A stretch of DNA of 64,000 bases, taken from the NCBI RefSeq assembly GCF_030848805.1, contig NC_092361.1:8141928-8205927 (forward strand). Direction: 5' to 3'. Positions within the stretch are counted from its first letter, which is position 1; every line of letters begins with the position of its first letter. The position numbers and the translations under genes are program-made. The notes beneath the pieces are model-generated. The model did no database searches. It was not told where the DNA came from and was given only the letters and a program-made list of their open reading frames with translations. Below are positions 11,893 through 23,452 of this stretch, piece by piece. Source of the DNA: Temnothorax longispinosus (taxonomy: Eukaryota > Arthropoda > Insecta > Hymenoptera > Formicidae).

Positions 11893-14310
11893 GCGCAAAC
11901 CGCTTAGCGGTTCAGTGTGGAGAACGAGGACTCCACACTTACAAACAAATGTATATAGATCATATAGTATGTAGGTTATATATATATAGATACGAATAAA
12001 GAAACGCAATGACTTCGTCATTATAAATAGACGCGAGCGTATTCCATTTAGTTATAAGCGAATCAAGATAAGAATAAGCGTAAAATCCCGATAAAGATAA
12101 TTTCTGTTGGCTACAGCCGTGTAAGGGAAAGGGGTCAAGAGGCGATTCAGTTAGTTTATTTTTTGTGTTACGATTATTTACCGCGTATGCGGATGCAATA
12201 GCATGAGGACACATCGCGCAACAGCAAACAAAGGTTGAGTTTGCTGTTCGGTAATAGGAACTTATTCCGTGGGGATAAGGGCGCGAGCGCGAGGTTACGG
12301 TAACGGGGTAACGCGAACGAACCGGAAAAGTTAACGGGCAGAGTAATCGGCTAATAGACCGCGGAGACGTAACACTGAGATGCCGCGCAATCGATCCATC
12401 GGATACCGATGGGATATAAGCGGAGGAACCCGAGATAGCCAACTGACAACGGAATCGGCTCAGCAACTTAGGAGCGCGATACGTAGACGCCGCGTACTCC
12501 ACTCAGCGGGTTTATGATGAGTTACGAGCGCGGTAGAGCGAATTAGCCAACCGACAACGGAATCGGCTCAGCAACTTAGGAGCGCGATACGTAGACGCCG
12601 CGTACTCCACTCAGCGGGTTATGATGAGTGCCGAGCGCGGTAGTGCGAACTAGCGAACCGACAACGGGATCGGGTCAGCAACTTAGGAGCGTGATGCACA
12701 GACGCCGCGTACTCCACTCAGCGAGTTGCGATGAGTTCCGAGCGCGGTAGAGCGAACTAGCCAACCGACAACGGAATCGGCTCAGCGACATAGGAGCGCG
12801 ATACGTAGATCCCGCGTACTCCACTCAGCGGGTTATGATGAGTCCCGAGCGCGGTAGAGCGAAATTGCCAAACGACAGCGAAATCGGCTCACCGATGTAG
12901 GAGCGTGATGCGTAGATCCAGCGTAATGCATCCAGCGAGTTTCGATGCAATCCGAGCGCAGCCAAGCAAAATAGCCGACTGTAGGCGGAGTCGGATTACC
13001 GACCTAGGTACGCGATACGGAAGTGCCGCGTAACGCATCCAGCGAGTTACGATGTGACCCGAGCGCGGCAAAGCGAAATAGCCGACTGTAGGCAGAGTCG
13101 GATTATCGACGTAGGAGCGCGAGGCGGAATTGCCGGGTAATGTATCCAGCGAGTTTCGATGCAATCCGAGCGCGGTAAGGCGAAATAACCGACCGTAGGC
13201 GGAATCGGCTTGCCGACGTAGGAGGGCGATCCGGAGGCGCCGCGTAGTTGAGCCATCAATTACCGATGGATTCCGAGCGCAGCGAAACGGAAAAGGCAAC
13301 GCGAAGCGGAGGCGAAGCATAATCGCAGGGACAAACCCGCGATAAGATTTAGCATAGATAATCATAGCGCTTGGCGAGCAGAAACATGTAGAATCTTCTA
13401 GATAATTCCAAGGCTCGAATCGTTAATAGAATCAAACGCGAGCGTAAACATGTTTGTGCGAAATGTGAAAGCGAGCGGAATGCGGAAGTGTTTGCGCTAC
13501 TGCGAAGCGAGCAATACGCGAGGAATACGCGAACGCGAGCGAAAAGAAAGTGAAAGTGTTGACACGCGACTACAGGTGTGCGACATATGCGAGGCCACGA
13601 ACAATGAGGCCATTCACGAAGCTATTGACACAGCTGCCGTTCGAAGGCACAGGTGTTCGGCGGTAGCGACAAGTGGGGCTATCCCCACTCGATCGAGGTA
13701 GGGCAGCCGAGCCCAGGAATCGAGGATTCGTCTCTCGGCTCTCGATGCGAACGGTCTCGCATCGAGGAACTCGTCTCTCCCGATAGATTCAAACTAAGCG
13801 TAGAGTGTTGGCTTCCTGTAGTCAGGAGCATCGGCGTAAGATAGAACTTAGCCTATAAACGCGTACGCGAACGGCGAGCGAGAGCGAGAACGATCCCGCT
13901 CAACGGTGCGTGATTCCGCGAGTCCATGTAACGTAACTATAAAACAAAAGAGAAATAAATTAGATTTTACCTCTTGTTACGAAAACATACGTGTGACAAT
14001 TATTCAATGAAGACAACCTGCAAAGACTTACCTATCCCATTCGTAATCTCGCCTGTCGGCCGCCCGAAATCCTCCATCGACGAACGCACAGAGGCTGAGG
14101 CCCAGCCAAGCGGCTGTCCAGCAGAAGCGAAGAAAGTCCCTTGAGCGGAGAGGTCCAACAGGTCCAGCGGGTCGATCCGGAGACAGATGGGAGCTGAAAC
14201 AGAGTCGTAGAGAGGGGAATTAGCAAAGTCAGCGAAAGGTTGGTCATTCAAAGTATCTTTCTCGATAGGCCGAGGTTAAAATCGAGTGGCGACCGTGATA
14301 ATCAATGATC
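11893..14310 (+). mobile_element. LTR-like module B with tRNA-Arg primer-binding sequence
   Basis: Inserted into ORF1 of the R1-clade element. TCAAG occurs at both edges (11880-11884 and 14311-14315), a candidate 5-bp target duplication. The right end reads GTTAAAATCGAG then TGGCGACCGTGATAATCA (14287 on), matching the tRNA-Arg complement for about 12 bases. It contains a 107-bp tandem array and, on the minus strand, an exon-like block (14032-14193) flanked by CTGTTTCAG and GTAAGTC and homologous to one in module C. An additional acceptor (TTTTATAG) lies near 13945 on the same strand. No protein domain seen. Confidence 0.5.
12430..13270 (+). repeat. Tandem repeat, about 107-bp unit, roughly eight copies
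   Basis: AGCC(A/G)AC(C/T)GACAACGG-like segments recur at about 12437, 12545, 12652, 12759 and 12866, and then in diverged form at 12973, 13080 and 13187. Each unit also has a CCGCGTACTCCACTCAGCG block. Later copies have drifted to CGCGTAA(C/T)G(C/T)ATCCAGCG. It lies in module B and is noncoding. Confidence 0.8.
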
Positions 14311-14320
14311 TCAAGGGCGT

Positions 14321-16239
14321 GTGGTTAATGTCAATCCTCCGTCCGGCTACAAGGTGCATTCTCGGGGGGCACCTGCCGTCCTAAGACCGGCCGTTGGCGG
14401 GGTAAGAACGGTGATCGAAGAAGCTATCCCAGCCGTCCAATCGGAAAAAATGGAGGTGGAAAATTCGACGCAGTCAACAGTAAAGGAGGTACATCCCTTC
14501 GAAAATAGGCTAAATCGAATAGAGGAGATGATCGCCAAGCTGGCGAGTTGCGTCACCAAAACGGACAGCAAAGAGACGACGACCCAGTCAGTAGCCAAGG
14601 CGGACAAGAAAGGTCAGCAGGTCGTGGCGAAGGATGCCCCCTCTACCAAGAGAGCCCCCGTCGCCAAGAGCGACAAGAAAGTAGGCGGAGGAAAAGCAAC
14701 CAAACCTGCACCCTCATACGCGGGGGCTGTTTGGCGAAAGAACCGGAAGCAGGAGGCTAACAGACCTCCAATGCCAAGGGAATGCCAAAGCTCCGAAAGC
14801 ACCGACACCCCCAGAGCCACCAAAGGACAATTGGACCAAGGTGGGTAAAAGAGGGAAAGCGGTAAAGAGCGCGGCGGTTAGGACTGAGGGAAGCGGTGGA
14901 GCTCCCAGAAACGTCAAGGGAAGCAACCCTGCTCCCAAACCCGCGCCGAAGGCAACACCGGACAGACAGGCCAACCAGAACAATGCCAAGGCTGGTAAGA
15001 TCAGGCTACCGCGTAGCGCGGCCGTAACTATCACGAGTGCCGGAGGTAATTACGAGGAGATTCTCAAAGAAGCGAGGAATAAAATCAAACTCGCTGACCT
15101 CGGAATTACGGCGGGTTTGAAGCCGAAGAGGGCCCAAACCGGAGGTCTGATTATTGAGATCCCCGGGGCGGGCAACTCGGACAAAGCGGACATCCTGGCC
15201 GAGCGTCTAATCGAGGTGTTCGCGGACAGACCAGATATCAAGGTCGCCAGGCCGACGAAGACCGCCGAGATTAGAGTCATGGACTTGGACGATTCGGTCT
15301 CGGCGGAGGAGTTAGCGGTGGCCATTGCGGAACTGGGTGGTTGCCCGCTGATGCAGGTTCAAGCGGGCTAACTGAGTAAGGGCCCGAACGGCCTATTTAC
15401 GGCGTGGGTAAAATGCCCATTGCGGGCGATACGGGCCATCGGGAGAAGCAGGCAACAAGCTGCAGATCGGGTGGTTCGTCGCCCGGGTGCAGGAGCTCCC
15501 TGCAAGACCCCTCCAGTGCTTCAAATGCCTGGAGAGGGGCCACGTCAGGGCTCAGTGCCCCAGCGAGACCGATCGCAGCGACAGGTGCTACCGGTGCGGG
15601 GGCACCGAGCACCAAGCGAAGGACTGTCGCGAATCGCCTAACTGCCCTGTCTGTGCAGACTTGGGGAGACGAGCAAATCACCGGGCCGGGGGCAAAACTT
15701 GCACCTCGGCCAGGAAAAAGACGAAGCCCAAAGCCTCGTCGTCCGCGTCAGTCACTCGGCGACCCCCAGCCCGAAAGGGGAAGAAGGGTGAAAAACAAAT
15801 GGACGTGGACGAGGAATCTGAGGCTACACACAGGCCGGGGCCAAGGGTCATCGGCAACGAGGTGGTGAATTGGAAAATCCCCGGCAAACAGGCTGTCAAG
15901 AGGACGGCCGAGGAAGCCGCGGGTAGTGACAATTTGGTCAAAGAAGGGGAGAAATCGAGACCAAAGGCCCAACGAAAGAAAAAGAACAGGGAGCAGAACG
16001 CTGAGAGAAATGTGCCGCAACCCGACACTCCCGTGTTCACCCCCATGCCCGAACAAGTCGGGCAAGCTGGGGAAGAGAGGAAGGAGATAGTAAAGGCGTC
16101 CGTGCGGGAGACCCCACCGCCGGCGCCAATTCTCGCAATAACGCAAGAGGAGGAGTCGCGATTGGCGACCACGGCCGACAACAACGAGGCCGAGAGTAAG
16201 AATGGAGTGGAGGAACTCTGGGAAGTGGATACCTTCTAA
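14321..16239 (+). pseudogene. R1-clade ORF1, C-terminal half with three zinc knuckles
   Basis: The frame continues from module B with VNVNPPSGYKVHSRGAP and a Lys/Ala-rich region. A shift near 14790 leads to a conserved globular stretch (about 15040-15370) ending ELGGCPLMQVQAG. After another shift come CCHC knuckles CFKCLERGHVRAQC and CYRCGGTEHQAKDC, then a third of the form CPVC...H...C (15514-15710), followed by a basic tail. Zinc knuckles bind RNA in R1-type gag proteins. The stop at 16237-16239 overlaps the start of ORF2 (TAATG), the usual compact junction in this clade. Confidence 0.75.
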
Positions 16240-19200
16240 TGCCTCCACACCGAATACTCCAGGCAAATCTGAATCGCAGCCCTGCTTCGCAGGACGTGTT
16301 CCTACACACCATGGCGGAGCGAGGCTGCGGCCTGGGAATAACCGCCGAGCCGCATAGGATTCCACCTAACCACTCGCTGTGGGCGGGCAGTAGGTCTGGC
16401 GGCAATCACGTGGAGACAGACGAGCGAACCCGTTCCCTGCTCGAAGTTCGAGGCGGGGGACGGGTTCGTCGTCGTCAAATGGGGCCGTGTATACGTGGCG
16501 AGCGTCTATGTCTCGCCCAACGTGGACACGGCCACATACGAGGAGGTCTTGGCAGACCTTAAGGCCTGTATCTCCAGGATCCCACTTGCCCAGCGACAAA
16601 TGGTCGTGGCCGGGGATTTCAATGCGAAGTCCGCATTGTGGGGTTCCCCGGCCACCGACCGACGGGGCAGAATCCTGGAAACTTGGGCGGCGGGCCTGGA
16701 CTTGGTTATAGTAAACTCCGGGCGCGTGCAGACCTGCGTGAGGCGGCAGGGGGGATCTATCATTGACCTTACTTGGGCCAGCCCCTCTGTCGCCCGCAGG
16801 ATCAGGGACTGGAGGGTGGACGAGGGGACAGAGTCGCTATCCGACCATTTGTTCATAGAAATGTCTCTCTCGGTCATCCCGCCGGAGGTACGGGCCCGCC
16901 GCAGGGAAGCGGAATTACGTTTCCCCAGGTGGGCGCTAAGGAAGCTCGACGCCGATCTGCTCAGGGCGGCCATGAACGTGTCGCTATGGGCGGACGACCC
17001 GTTGGCCAATTCGAACGACGTCGACGAAGCCACCGGTTGGATCGGGGAACTAATGACGGCGGCGTGTGACGCTGCCATGCCCTGATCCAAGCCGATGTTG
17101 AGGAGGGAGGCCTACTGGTGGACGGAGGAGATTGCCGATCTACGGCGCTCCTCCGTCCAGGCTAGACGCCGCTGGTTAAGGGCAAGGCGAAGCCAGGACC
17201 AACGACGAATGGACGAGACGGGAATAGAGTACCGCTCCGCCAAGCGGCTCTATTCCTGGGCCATCAAACAGGCCAAGGATAAGTCCTGGCAAGAGCTCCT
17301 GACGCCCTGGATGAAGATCCGTGGGGGCGCCCATATCGCATGGTCCTCGACAAGCTTCGGACCTGGGCGCCCCTGATAACGGAGTTCATGGACCCCGTAT
17401 TCCTTGAAGAAGTGGTGAGTACCCTCTTTCCGGATGATCCCGAGGAGAAGGCTCACGGAGGTCCTCCCCTACCAGCTGTCGAAGAGTGGGAGGAGGAGTA
17501 CGGTGCGTCCATGGACGAGATGAGAAAAGCCGCCCGCAAGTTAAAAGCGGGCAAGGCACCAGGGCCGGATGGAGTGCCGGCAAAGGTACTGTCCTTGGCC
17601 TCGGGGGAGCTGGCCGAGCGCTTGCGCGAGTTGTACAGCAAGTGTCTTAGGCAAGGCCGGTTTCCCGGGGCGTGGAAGCGGGCTAGACTGGTTCTCCTCC
17701 CGAAACCAGGGAAGCCCGCCGACCAGCCGTCGGCGTATAGGCCGATCTGCCTGCTGGACGAAGTCGGAAAGCTGTTCGAACGAATAATCGCCGACCGACT
17801 CGTCCGGCACCTGTCCCGGACTGGGCCTAATCTATCCGAGGCCCAGTACGGCTTTCAGGAGGGTCGCTCGACGATCGATGCGATCAAACGCATCGAGACC
17901 CTCCTGAGGGCCGCGGTGGAGGCCGGAAGGGTGTTACTCGGCGTCAGTTTCGACGTCGCCAACGCGTTTAACACCCTGCCATGGCCGGTAATTAGGGAGG
18001 CGCTTCTGTACCACAGAGTGCCTCCCTACCTGGTAGCCGTAATCTACGACTACCTCCGAGACAGGGAGTTGGCCTATACGGACCAGGATGGAGTGGTCCG
18101 TACAAAGCTGGTCGTGCGGGGAGTTCCGCAGGGGTCGGTCCTCGGGCTGCTCCTGTGGAACTTAGGATACGATTATGTCCTACGAATCGCTCTCTTCCCG
18201 GGATGTTGGCTCAACGGCTTCGCCGGCGACACATTCCTGGGAGTTGAGGGCGATACATGGGAGGGAGGCTTTAGCCCGCGGTAATGTCGCAGTGGCGGCG
18301 GTCGTGGCCGCGATGAAAAGGCTGGGCTTGAAGGTGGCTCCCCAGAAGACGCAGGTCGTCTTCTTCCACGACAGGTCAAAGGGGAGACCACCTCGGGCCC
18401 ACATAACGGTCGAGGGAGTCCGAGTCGCCGTGGGGCCCAGCATGAAACTGCTGGGCCTCTGGCTGGATGAAACCTGAAGTTTCGGCGAGCATTTCGCTCG
18501 CCTGACTCCCAGGGTGCAGGTTGTGAGCAACAGCCTGGCAAGACTGATGCCAAACCTGGGAGGGGCGAGCGGTCGGGCTCGCCGGCTCTACGCGGAGATC
18601 ATAAATGCCGTGGCATTGTACGGTGCCCCGATCTGGGCACCGGTAGCGGAGCGGTCGAGCCGCATCAGGACGCGGTTGCGACAGATGCTGCGGTCGATCG
18701 CCCTGAGGGTGGCCAGATGCTACAGCACGGTCTCACACGCGGCAGCGACGACTATCGCGGGACTCCCCCCGCTGGAGCTTGTTGCCCTTCGGCGCGTCAA
18801 TATGTACGAGCGCGTGCGAAGGCTGAGGGAGGGGGGAGGACCCGCGAGAGACCTGCCCAAGGCGCGTAGAGCAATAGGACTCCAGGAGAGGGTCGTCCTC
18901 GTCCGGCGTTGGCAGGACTGGCTGACCAACGCGGAATACGGACAGAGGACGGTAGACGCCATCCGGCCCCATCTGGCGGAATGGCTGGATGGACGGCGGC
19001 TCGGAATTTCGTTCCACGCGGTGCAGGTTCTCACCGGGCACGGCTGCTTCGGGGTGTACCTGCACCGCATCGGCAAGGAGGCCACGACACAGTGCCACCA
19101 CTGTGACGAGCAGAGGGACACGGCGCAGCACACGCTGGCGGAATGTTCAGCGTGGGCAGCACAGCGCCGCGTCCTACAGAAGGAGGTCGGGCCGGACCTC

Positions 19201-19368
19201 TCCCTCCCGGCCATAGTGGCGGCTATGGTCGGGGAACAGAGTAAATGGAGGGCCTTTACCAGCTTCTGCGGAGCGGTGATGGCCCAAAAAGAGGCCGAGA
19301 GAATACGCCGAGGGGAGGTAGATCCCCCTCCTCCCCCATCACCGGCGGATTCCTCGCAATCGGATTGA
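16239..19368 (+). pseudogene. R1-clade ORF2: endonuclease plus reverse transcriptase, dead
   Basis: ATG overlaps the ORF1 stop. Order: AP endonuclease with LQANLNRSPASQD (16260), VVAGDFNAKSALWG (about 16610) and LSDH (about 16840); reverse transcriptase with APGPDGVPAKVL, AYRPICLLDEVGKLFERII, YGFQEGRSTIDAI and GVPQGSVLG (17560-18150); C-terminal zinc motif C-x2-C...H...C with CHHCDEQRDTAQHTLAEC (19096-19150). The catalytic YADD is replaced by FAGD near 18220, losing one metal-binding Asp. Frameshifts occur near 16490, 17350 and 18180, a stop at 17083-17085, and a TGA replaces Trp near 18475. It would nick target DNA and prime reverse transcription; this copy cannot. Confidence 0.85.
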
Positions 19369-19917
19369 GTGCGGGGCAAGGCAACTCGACTCGCCCCGCG
19401 ACACCCCTAAATAAGGGGGTATCCGTGGTCGCTAATACCAGCGGCACGAGAAGTACAGAAGGTTCGGCGTCCCGGCGGGACTAACGGGGCGCCGAACAGA
19501 CTCCCACCAAAAAACTCCCACTAAAAAACGGGAGGAGTGGTGGGGTGGGGTGGTGTCACACCCCGTCACAACATCGATAAAGGATCGGCCGTAAGGCCGC
19601 GAGCGTGCATAAGCTCGAGAGAAAGGAGTTTTCGAGGCTTGGCGCAGGAGGCGCCCCGGACGCAAAGATAAACAGTTCCCGGGGCGTCTTCATAAGCGCA
19701 CGGTTGGACAACCGTGAGGTTTTAGTGGGTAGGCTACGGTGAGTGCAGAGTTTATAGCCCGGCTCCCGTAGAATCCCACACTTCCCTCGTCTTCGTCCCG
19801 GAGGGCGGGGGGGTCTTCCCCTCCACAACACCCGGAGGGGCCCTGGGCCACAGACCTGACCGACTCTGAGTCGGTCAGGGAACCCAGGGTTGAAGATTTC
19901 CTCACGTTAAAAAAAAA
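19369..19917 (+). other. 3' UTR and poly(A) of the R1-clade element
   Basis: G+C-rich sequence after the ORF2 stop. It contains a strong hairpin (GACCGACTCTGAGTCGGTC at 19856-19874) just before the end, then GTT and nine A at 19909-19917. The LINE frame resumes immediately. The terminal stem-loop may be a 3' recognition element. Confidence 0.6.
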
Positions 19918-20575
19918 GGCTACGTCTCAAATTCTTTGCAGTCAAATATCTTATCAAAAACTTTTCAATTACCGATCACCCTGTAATTGAAACCCTTTTC
20001 CAATTGGCAATCGCCGTTCGAAAAGAAACAGCTGACGTATCTTATCGACGGGATAAATTTCTCCTCCTAGATCTTTTCCTCCAAATTAAATCATTGCAAC
20101 CCTCACTACATATAGCAGTAGCTCTACCATCCGGATCTTGATTTCCTTAATTTGATCGATAGGATCCCCAAAACAGCTGTTCAAAATGTCTTCCTTTAAG
20201 CTTTCGGTCCCATCATGCAAGACACAGTAACCTTTTACACGGATGGCTCCAAGATAGACTCCGGCAGCTGGGTGGGAGCCTCGTGCTTCTTCCCCCAGCT
20301 TCAGCGCAGCCTCATGTTCAAGCTCCCTGCTCGCGCCTCTGACTTCACAGCTGAAGCCTGGGCAATATACAACGCTGTTCTCCTTACCTACAACCTAAAC
20401 GAGACAACATTTACTATTGTTTCTGACTCCAAAAGCGTTCTTGACGCTCTCTCAAATCTTATCACATGTCGTTCCAACTATCTCACCCCTCTAATAAAAA
20501 GCAAAATCATAGCTGCACACGAGCGTGGTAAAGAAATCCAGTTCATTTGGATCCCTTCTCACAAAGGTATTACGG
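19918..20575 (+). pseudogene. LINE piece 2: thumb region and RNase H domain
   Basis: Continues the LINE of 5460-6232. An RNase H domain is clear at 20230-20570: FYTDGSKIDSG (first catalytic Asp), then TAEAWAIYNA (Glu), VSDSKSVLDAL (Asp) and IQFIWIPSHKGITG. The RNase H domain marks an I/jockey-type LINE that degrades the RNA of the hybrid. The frame is broken at 20575 inside IPSHKGITG, where the solo LTR begins, and resumes at 24263 with GNEIADDLAKKAI, which carries the final catalytic Asp region. Confidence 0.85.
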
Positions 20576-20734
20576 GTGTAACGATGCGCCCCGAAACGCA
20601 TCATTCCCGGCGAGCATCAGCCGGATGCCGTCCGGCCGAACACCCGCCGGGCGAGACAAGGCATGATGTGCCCTTTTTTAATCGAATCATCTCGCGAAAA
20701 CGGCCGAGAGCCACCAAACGCAATCGCGGCGTCG

Positions 20735-23452
20735 CACAGTGGGAAATTCCGTGCTGTTTTTGGACAAAATTCTTGTGACAGCACAATTTTTAAGATATCC
20801 CGTTGATTTTTTTTTTTAAATGCTCAGGAAGACTTGTGCATCATTGCAGTACTGCGGAAATATATTTGTCGCACAACGAAAATTGTTAAACATAGAGTGC
20901 AATCCAGTAAATATGAAATTCATGCAAAAAACGGTAATCCCTTCATAGACACAAGCTTCTAGGGTATAGTTTAACCGAGATGGATATCATTTTAACTATG
21001 TTTCAAGTCGCTGATAACAAATTCAAGCTTTAAATTTCAAAATTAATTTGTTTAAACAAATTATCTCAAAGTAAGATGTTTTATAAATTTTCATTTCAAA
21101 ATTTGTGGATACAATTACATACAAAAAACATAGTAGGCCTTCAAAGTAATATCTTTTAGATCCAAATTGTTAATAATAATTTACGATTATTTTTTTAACC
21201 TAAAGTATAATATCTCCTATATCTTTATTTAAAAAAATTAACGGAAGATCATCAAGCGAAATGAATATAATTTTCATGATTTTTGATAGCTGATTACGAA
21301 TTCAACCTCAGAATTGCAAAATTAATTTGTTTAAACAAATTTATTTAAACAAATTATCTGAAAATAATATTTTTTATGAATATTTATTTCAAAATCATTC
21401 TGCAGATGGAATTACATAGAAAAAATAGAAAAAGCCTTCGAAGTAACACCTTGTAAATCTAAATTGTTAATAATAAAGGTTGATTATTTTTTTATAATAT
21501 CTTTTATTTAGTATTACACAATAAATACCGCGTCAAGGTAACAGTAATAAGAGGGATTTTTTGTGATTTTATGCGTTTTTAATTTTTACTTGTCAAAAAT
21601 TGTTCTGCTTCAAAAGTCAATTCTTGAACCTTTTTTGATTCTATCTCTCTCAATGAACTAATCACTGGATCAGATGATACTAATGCATAATGAAGTTCTT
21701 TTGCACGTCTAATCTTAATTTTTATCAGAGCCTTCTTCAAAAGATAAACGTGGTCTACCTACTCTTCCTTCAATAATTAAACCATCTGTAGACTCATTTA
21801 GTTTTCGATTTTGTGATGGATTCGGATTCGTAGATTCAAGTTCTTCAAAGTTTACTATGAAATCTTTTTGTAAAAAGACTGTGTATCTAGATTTAAATGT
21901 ATGTATCTTACGGGAAACACTCTTCCATTTTTTTGTAAACTGGGTCAGAAAAATTGTTACTATTTGTCTTCTGAGACATTTCTCTTCAGCTTCAGTAAAT
22001 TCATAAATCGACTTCAATTTTTGTACGAGCAAATCAAGTTTTTCAGCTTTATTTGCATAATTATTCTCCCACAAAATTTGGCATAAATATGAGTATTTGA
22101 CTTCGAAAGGCATGGTATAGGTATTCGTAGTTACAAAGATTTTCTGAAAGGAGATCGTATGTAATTAACTGAATTGATTGTCGTAAGTATGAAATCCGTT
22201 AAAACTTACATGTATCTGTCAGGACGTATAATTTGCGATGTAATGCTCTTTCTCGTGTTACGGATGTCAAATGACTGCGCGGATTGTCGGGACGAACAGA
22301 GTTATAAACAAATAACAATGTATACATAAACCAAAAATTAGTTGAAGTTCTTGTTATTGGCTAGCTCGTCAAGTACACTACAATATGAGTCATCGAGAAA
22401 TTCTGTGTCTGTATTAGAATTGATTCCGTTTTTTTGTTCCTTGATGTGTAGCATCTCTGATATAAGTCTCTTAAAATTAAAAATTAAAATTAAAAAAATT
22501 AAAAAAATTAAAAACGCATAAAAAATTACATTATTGTTACCTTAACGCGGTTAAGGGGCTTATATCTTTTAATATTAAAAACGATAACCAAAGACAGTCA
22601 ATCATAAAAGAAAATTACTATTATCATTAAACAAAACTCAGAGAAAATTATACAAATATATATTTATTGTGTAATACTAAATAAAAGATATTATAAAAAA
22701 ATAATCAACCTTTATTATTAACAATTTAGATCCACAAGGTGTTACTTCAAAGGCTTTTACTATTTTTTCTATGTAATTTCATCTGCAGAATGATTTTGAA
22801 ATAAATATTCATAAAAAATATTATTTTCAGATAATTTGTTTAAATAAATTTGTTTAAACAAATTAATTTTGAAATTCTGAGATTGAATTCGTAATCAGCT
22901 ATCAAAATCATGAAAATTATATTTATTTCGCTTGATAATCTTTCGTTAATTCTTTTAAATAAAGATATAGAAGATATTATACTTTAAGTTAAAAAAATAA
23001 TCGTAAATTATTATTAACAATTTGGATCTAAAAAATATTACTTTGAAGGCCTACTATGTTTTTTCTATGTAATTGTATCCACAGATTTTGAAATAAAAAT
23101 TTATAAAACATCGTACTTTGAGATAATTTGTTTAAACAAATTAATTTTGAAATTTAAAGCTTGAATTTGTTATCAGCGACTTGAAACATAGTTAAAATGA
23201 TATCCATCTCGGTTAAACTATACCCTAGAAGCTTGTGTCTATGAAGGGATTACCGTTTTTTGCATGAATTTCATATTTACTGGATTGCACTCTATGTTTA
23301 ACAATTTTCGTTGTGCGACAAATATATTTCCGCAGTACTGCATTAATGCACAAGTCTTCCTGAGCATTTAAAAAAAAAAATCAACGGGATATCTTAAAAA
23401 TTGTGCTGTCACAAGAATTTTGTCCAAAAACAGCACGGAATTTCCCACTGTG
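20735..23452. mobile_element. Transib-like DNA transposon with RSS-type ends and long inverted repeats
   Basis: Both ends read CACAGTG followed by GGAAATTCCGTGCTG, and both are flanked by CGTCG (20730-20734 and 23453-23457), a 5-bp duplication of the CGNCG form I associate with Transib elements. The inverted repeats are about 850 bases long (20735-21590 and 22490-23452, the right arm with about 100 extra bases at 22560-22660). From the heptamer, 22 bases on, lies ACAAAATTC, matching 7 of 9 positions of the V(D)J nonamer. The core encodes only a broken frame, so it is non-autonomous. Family assignment is inference from termini. Confidence 0.6.
21595..22113 (-). pseudogene. Broken reading frame inside the Transib-like element
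   Basis: The minus-strand ATG at 22113 opens a 132-residue basic frame containing KWKSVSRKIHTFKSRY and ending GRPRLSFEEGSDKN. After a one-base shift it continues as RRAKELHYALVSSDPVISSL and EAEQFLTSKN before stopping near 21590. The GRPR-SFEE segment is a signature I know from uncharacterised TE proteins. The SDPVISSLR stretch resembles the gene at the left window edge. It is not a recognisable RAG1-like transposase core. Confidence 0.45.

Larger units (their letters stand above)
6233..19917 (+). mobile_element. R1-clade non-LTR retrotransposon inserted in the LINE, itself hit by two LTR-like modules
   Basis: The older LINE frame stops at GGC (6230-6232) and resumes after a run of nine A at GGC (19918-19920), so the intervening 13.7 kb is an insertion with a 3' poly(A) tail and at least a 3-base duplication. 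The content is a G+C-rich 5' region, ORF1 (gag-like, CCHC knuckles) and ORF2 (AP endonuclease, reverse transcriptase, C-terminal CCHC), the R1-clade order. Two modules (about 7190-9785 and 11890-14310) break it. Without them it would be about 8.7 kb. Frameshifts, stops and a mutated RT active site show it is dead. Confidence 0.8.

Noticed and set aside
14321..14321. GTG as a true start for the C-terminal half of ORF1
   Set aside because: The frame simply resumes after the module B insertion; eukaryotic GTG initiation is not supported.
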